DNA of 9,365 nt from Verrucolacustris sp044348085 (GTDB taxonomy: Bacteria; Verrucomicrobiota; Verrucomicrobiia; Methylacidiphilales; Verrucolacustridaceae): the NCBI GenBank assembly GCA_044348085.1, contig JBIKTM010000038.1:1-9365 (forward strand), read 5' to 3'. How positions within the stretch are numbered: position 1 is the first letter of the stretch; the number at the start of each line of letters is the position of its first letter. The notes under the pieces were generated by a model. That model was given only the letters and a program-made list of their open reading frames with translations. It searched no databases and was not told the origin of the DNA. A program made the position numbers and the translations under genes. Shown here piece after piece: positions 6,456 to 9,365 of this stretch.

Positions 6456-6559
6456 GGATGGTCTCGTTTTTGAGGGAGTAAGGTTGTTGGGTGTGGAGTC
6501 CATTTTGGCCATTTTAACACATATGCCGTCGCCAAGGCAGGTGATCAAGGGTTGGATAC

Positions 6560-6572
6560 GATCCTACAAAAA
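6560..6572. repeat. Direct repeat copy 1 (GATCCTACAAAAA)
   Basis: This 13-bp element matches 12 of 13 bases with 6680-6692, exactly 120 bp away, both in the divergent intergenic region. It lies just upstream of the minus-strand propeller gene. A role as a regulator-binding site is a guess. Confidence 0.5.
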
Positions 6573-6646
6573 TCAGTACCGAATCTCCAAATTTCGACCC
6601 AATCTGCAACATCTTTAAAGTAGCTTCCTGATGCTGGAAAAGTTGA

Positions 6647-6674
6647 TCCCCGGCCGAGAATTCTCCGATGGGGA
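6647..6674. promoter_or_regulatory. 28-bp imperfect palindrome, candidate operator
   Basis: The dyad is centred between 6660 and 6661. The inner ten bases GAGAATTCTC (6656-6665) are a perfect palindrome, and the outer arms TCCCC (6647-6651) and GGGGA (6670-6674) are exactly complementary; 11 of 14 base pairs across the dyad match. It sits in the non-coding region between the divergent propeller and GH110-like genes, 71-98 bp before the proposed GTG start, a normal place for a dimeric repressor or activator site. No regulator gene is in the window. Confidence 0.5.
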
Positions 6675-6679
6675 ATGAG

Positions 6680-6692
6680 GATTCTACAAAAA
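6680..6692. repeat. Direct repeat copy 2 (GATTCTACAAAAA)
   Basis: Second copy of the 13-bp element, one base different from 6560-6572. It starts six bases after the 28-bp palindrome and lies 53 bp before the GTG start of the GH110-like gene. Confidence 0.5.
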
Positions 6693-6744
6693 AATACGTG
6701 GTTATTTTCAAGATTTTTCGGGCCGTTCGTTGTATCATATTCCG

Positions 6745-8586
6745 GTGCGAATCGTCCCAGCCATCTCGGTATTGATTGCTTGTGCCGCGATACTCACTTC
6801 GTGCGATCATCCAACCGCAAATGGGTCGGCAAAGTTCTTTGTCCGCGATTTCGGAGCCTTGCCCAATGACGCGCAGGCCGATGGTGAGGCGATCCGCAAG
6901 TGCATCGCGTCGGCCCAGGCGTCCGGCAAACCGGCCGAGGTGGTCTTCCAGGTTGGGACCTACCGTGTGGACACGGCGCCTGTGGTGGGCGGTGAGCTGG
7001 TTTCTTTGCCTGTCCGCGGGTCGCGCGATCTCACCCTGCGGGGCGCGAAGGGCGGCACCACAACGCTCGTCTTCACGAATCCCTCGGCCGTCGGTGTGCT
7101 CTTTGAGGGCTGCACCGACGTTGCGATCAAAGACCTCCAGTTGGATTACGATCCACTGCCGTATGCCAGCGGGACCATCGCGTCGGTGGACCCGCAGGGC
7201 GGCACATTCGACCTCGATCTTGAAGTCGGATCGCTCGCTTTCGATCATCCCGCCTTCTTGCCTGAAAACGCCAAGGCCCTTTGGGGAATAACCGTGCGTC
7301 CTGATCCAGTCCACGGAACAACCCGCTACGGGCCGAACGTCACCGGAGGCGGCGCGAAGATTTCTCTGGTGGAAGGCCGTCGTTGGCGGCTGGGAAGCAA
7401 CCAATGGTTCTGGCCACCCTGTACCGTCGAGGAACTCAAGCCGGGAACACGCTACGTCCACATACCGCGTACCTACGGCGCGGGCGTCTGCTTCCGCAAT
7501 TCCACTAACGTTCGCGCTGAGGGCGTGACGATCCTGGCCTCGCCGGGCCTGGCGTTTCTGCCCATCCTCTGCGGCGGGGAGATTGCGTTTGTTGACTGCC
7601 ATGTGCGCGTGGTGCCTGGTCGGCCGCTCTCGTCGAATGCGGACGGCATTCACGCCCGCGGCCTGCGCGGTAAGATCCTCATCGAGAGATGTTCCTTCGA
7701 GGGCATGTCGGACGACGCGATCAACATCCACAGCAGTGCCATTCTCGTGCAAAACATCGTCTCGCCGTCCGAGATCATCGCGCCGGAGCACACCTGGAGC
7801 GTGCGGCCCGGCGATGAGCTGGTCGTCATGGATCCGCAAACGCTGGCGGAAAAAGGCCGCACGACCGTGGCCTCCTCGGAGCCCGGGCCGGGCGGCACAC
7901 ACATCCGGTTCACCAAACCGATCGATGGATTGAAGGCGGGAGGGAGCTTTGCCGAGGCGGACCGGATCTACAACCTATCTGAAGCGGGCAGCCCGTTTGT
8001 GATTCGGGAGTGCAAATTTCTCTCGTTCCGTGGACGCGGGATTCTGGCGAGCTCGGCGGGGGGCGTCATCGAGCGGAACCGGTTTGAAAACAACGAGGGA
8101 TGGGGGATCGATCTCGGCTTCGGCGAGCGCCTCTATGGCGAAGGCCCGCCCCCGGGTAACCTTGTTATCGCGGATAACGAGTTCATCGGTAAAGGCGGCA
8201 TCCTGCCGGCCATTATGGTCCACGTGACCATCGATTTTGTGGCGAGCATGCAAGGGTCGCGGCCCGCGGATCGCGGGGTCCGACCATTCCGGAACCTTAC
8301 GATCCGTGGCAACACGTTTGAAAATCTTTCCGCCCCCGCAATTCGCCTTGGCGGCGTTCAAGGCGCGATCCTCGAGAATAATGTGGTCAAGCGCACAGGA
8401 CCGGCGAAGTCGCTCAAATCCGCCGCAGTGGAAGTTGATAACAGCGCCGGTGTTGTCATCAGGGGACTGACCGTCCAGGACCCGGGATTCGCATCCGATC
8501 TGATGCTCGGAAGCCTGCTGGAGCCGGGAGGGCAGGGGGTCAAATTTGAACCAGCTGGACTCCAGGTGGATGATCAAAGAAAGTAA
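6745..8586 (+). CDS. Lipoprotein parallel beta-helix enzyme, GH110-like (probable alpha-1,3-galactosidase)
   Basis: Starting at GTG 6745 the product has 613 residues; TTG 6730 would add five. The N-terminus is a lipoprotein signal with lipobox LTSC (Cys 20), followed directly by Asp. Next comes the pectate-lyase-3-type entry strand FFVRDFGALPNDAQADGEAI, then a long right-handed beta-helix. The diagnostic stretch is at about 293-330: GRPLSSNADGIHARGLRGKI, then ERCSFEGMSDDAINIHS. The NADGIH and DDA-x-NIH aspartates are what I associate with GH110 exo-alpha-1,3-galactosidases, which invert. A smaller domain interrupts the helix (about 340-400), and beta-helix coils with N-x-F/N-x-V turns resume (445-580). 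The next gene, a GH36 alpha-galactosidase, overlaps the 3' end, which supports a galactose-directed role. The lipid anchor places it on a membrane surface. A pectin-type beta-helix hydrolase of another family is the main alternative. Confidence 0.75.
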   Translation: MRIVPAISVLIACAAILTSCDHPTANGSAKFFVRDFGALPNDAQADGEAIRKCIASAQASGKPAEVVFQVGTYRVDTAPVVGGELVSLPVRGSRDLTLRGAKGGTTTLVFTNPSAVGVLFEGCTDVAIKDLQLDYDPLPYASGTIASVDPQGGTFDLDLEVGSLAFDHPAFLPENAKALWGITVRPDPVHGTTRYGPNVTGGGAKISLVEGRRWRLGSNQWFWPPCTVEELKPGTRYVHIPRTYGAGVCFRNSTNVRAEGVTILASPGLAFLPILCGGEIAFVDCHVRVVPGRPLSSNADGIHARGLRGKILIERCSFEGMSDDAINIHSSAILVQNIVSPSEIIAPEHTWSVRPGDELVVMDPQTLAEKGRTTVASSEPGPGGTHIRFTKPIDGLKAGGSFAEADRIYNLSEAGSPFVIRECKFLSFRGRGILASSAGGVIERNRFENNEGWGIDLGFGERLYGEGPPPGNLVIADNEFIGKGGILPAIMVHVTIDFVASMQGSRPADRGVRPFRNLTIRGNTFENLSAPAIRLGGVQGAILENNVVKRTGPAKSLKSAAVEVDNSAGVVIRGLTVQDPGFASDLMLGSLLEPGGQGVKFEPAGLQVDDQRK

Positions 8587-9365
8587 AATCGCATTGCCTA
8601 TAAAAACCCTTTCCCGCTTTGCGGTGGGCGACCAGATCGTCCGCTACCTGATCGATTCCGAAAGCCAGTGCGTCGGACTGGAGATCATTCCGCGCTCGAT
8701 GGGCAATCTCGTCGTCGGGAGGAGGGAGCTCCTGGACGAGCCGGCCTTGGCCTCGCTGCCTGCGCGCTGGCTCCCCATGCGCGCATGGAAAGTTGATTCC
8801 CTAGTGCAGGTCGGGCTAGTCGGGGTGCCCGGCCCTGGTCGGTTCGCCCAGGGGCGGACGCTACGCAACGGCTCCGCCACCGAAAGCCTGAAATTTTCCA
8901 GCCAGCGCAAAAAGGGGAACCGGATTGTCACCGTGCTGAAAAGCGCCCTGGGCTTTACGTGCGAACATTCGCTCGCATGGGCCAAGGGAGGGGAGGTTTT
9001 GGAGTGCAAAACCCGCTTCATCAACTCATCTCGCAAGCCACTGACCTTGGCGATGCTGTCGAGTTTTTCCCTCGGCTCCCTCTCGCCGTTTCATGCGGAC
9101 GAAGCACCGGAAAAGCTGTGGCTGCATAGGTTCCGCAGCGCCTGGACGGCCGAGGGTCGACCCGAGAGTCGTCGGCTGGAGGAACTGCAGATCGAGCGCT
9201 CATGGATTGGAGGCTCGGTCACATGCGAGCGCTTTGGACAGGTCGGCTCGCTTCCGGTGCGCGGGTTTTTCCCCGTTGCCGCCATCGAGGACACCGAGGC
9301 CGGGGTCACCTGGGCGGCCCAAGTCGCGTGGGCTGGCTCGTGGCAGATGGAGGTTTACCGCCGGG
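8570..9365 (+). CDS. GH36 alpha-galactosidase, N-terminal part (runs off the window)
   Basis: ATG 8570 opens a frame that continues without a stop to the window end (265 complete codons). No signal peptide is present, so the enzyme should be cytosolic. The visible part is the N-terminal beta-supersandwich of GH36: LHRFRSAWTAEGR (185-197), then LEELQIERSWIG and CERFGQVGSLPVRGFFPVAA (219-238), and GVTWAAQVAWAGSWQMEVYR (245-264). These are strongly typical of family GH36, which removes alpha-1,6- and related terminal galactose with retention. The catalytic aspartates lie beyond the edge. The start overlaps the stop of the GH110-like gene (TAA 8584-8586) by 17 nt, and AGGTGG stands directly before the ATG, so translation is probably coupled. 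TTG at 8594 is a less likely alternative start. Family assignment is confident; exact linkage preference is not. Confidence 0.88.
   Translation, partial: MIKESKIALPIKTLSRFAVGDQIVRYLIDSESQCVGLEIIPRSMGNLVVGRRELLDEPALASLPARWLPMRAWKVDSLVQVGLVGVPGPGRFAQGRTLRNGSATESLKFSSQRKKGNRIVTVLKSALGFTCEHSLAWAKGGEVLECKTRFINSSRKPLTLAMLSSFSLGSLSPFHADEAPEKLWLHRFRSAWTAEGRPESRRLEELQIERSWIGGSVTCERFGQVGSLPVRGFFPVAAIEDTEAGVTWAAQVAWAGSWQMEVYRR

Noticed and set aside
6456..6548. Extending the propeller gene to ATG 6548
   Set aside because: The extra 31 residues are polar, lack any propeller pattern and have no clear ribosome-binding site. The start remains uncertain, with 6503 and 6512 also possible.
6514..7902. 462-codon open frame on the minus strand opposite the beta-helix lipoprotein gene
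   Set aside because: Its product is rich in Arg, His and Gly without domain pattern, it lies antisense to a well-supported gene, and it covers the divergent control region. It is a normal consequence of GC-rich codon use.

Overview
The window looks like a fragment of a Verrucomicrobiota chromosome, most likely from the Opitutales/Opitutaceae side. This is inferred from the gene mix: a PEP-CTERM surface protein, a large protein of autotransporter-associated beta-strand (PATR) repeats that has no beta-barrel but carries a C-terminal module with a '...YLMNYALGG...' block, and a high density of secreted and intracellular glycosidases. Shine-Dalgarno sequences are weak or absent before most genes. 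No rRNA, tRNA, CRISPR array, transposase or integrase is visible.

Layout. (1) Positions 1-495 hold the 3' end of a large carbohydrate-active protein, probably a GH106-like alpha-L-rhamnosidase relative, with an 11-G homopolymer inside the reading frame. (2) An AT-rich gene-free stretch (496-836) leads into a secreted-protein cluster, all on the plus strand: a 231-residue PEP-CTERM protein (837-1532), a 973-residue PATR-repeat protein (1610-4531) and a 184-189-residue secreted protein (about 4646-5215). The first and third are clear paralogues of each other; the third has lost, or never had, the PEP-CTERM anchor. The middle protein begins with a jelly-roll-like module of the same general pattern (NG-x-F near the start, a DN-V/I-x-V/I strand at the end). 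(3) A convergent intergenic region (5216-5393) with small hairpins separates this cluster from a minus-strand cytosolic five-bladed beta-propeller protein of GH43/GH130 type (5394-6455). (4) A divergent control region (about 6456-6744) contains a 28-bp imperfect palindrome and a pair of 13-bp direct repeats exactly 120 bp apart. (5) Rightward from there lie a lipoprotein beta-helix enzyme resembling GH110 alpha-1,3-galactosidases (start about 6745, end 8586) and, overlapping it by 17 nt, the start of a GH36 alpha-galactosidase (8570 to the window edge).

How the parts may work together (inference). The right half reads as an alpha-galactoside utilisation unit: a surface lipoprotein (GH110-like) trims terminal alpha-galactose from a glycan, and a cytosolic GH36 enzyme and a cytosolic propeller enzyme process imported oligosaccharides. 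The divergent region with its palindrome would be the switch. The left half reads as a cell-surface module in which a long beta-helix stalk protein is encoded between an anchored and a non-anchored version of one small jelly-roll protein. This three-gene arrangement is the part of the window most likely to be undescribed.
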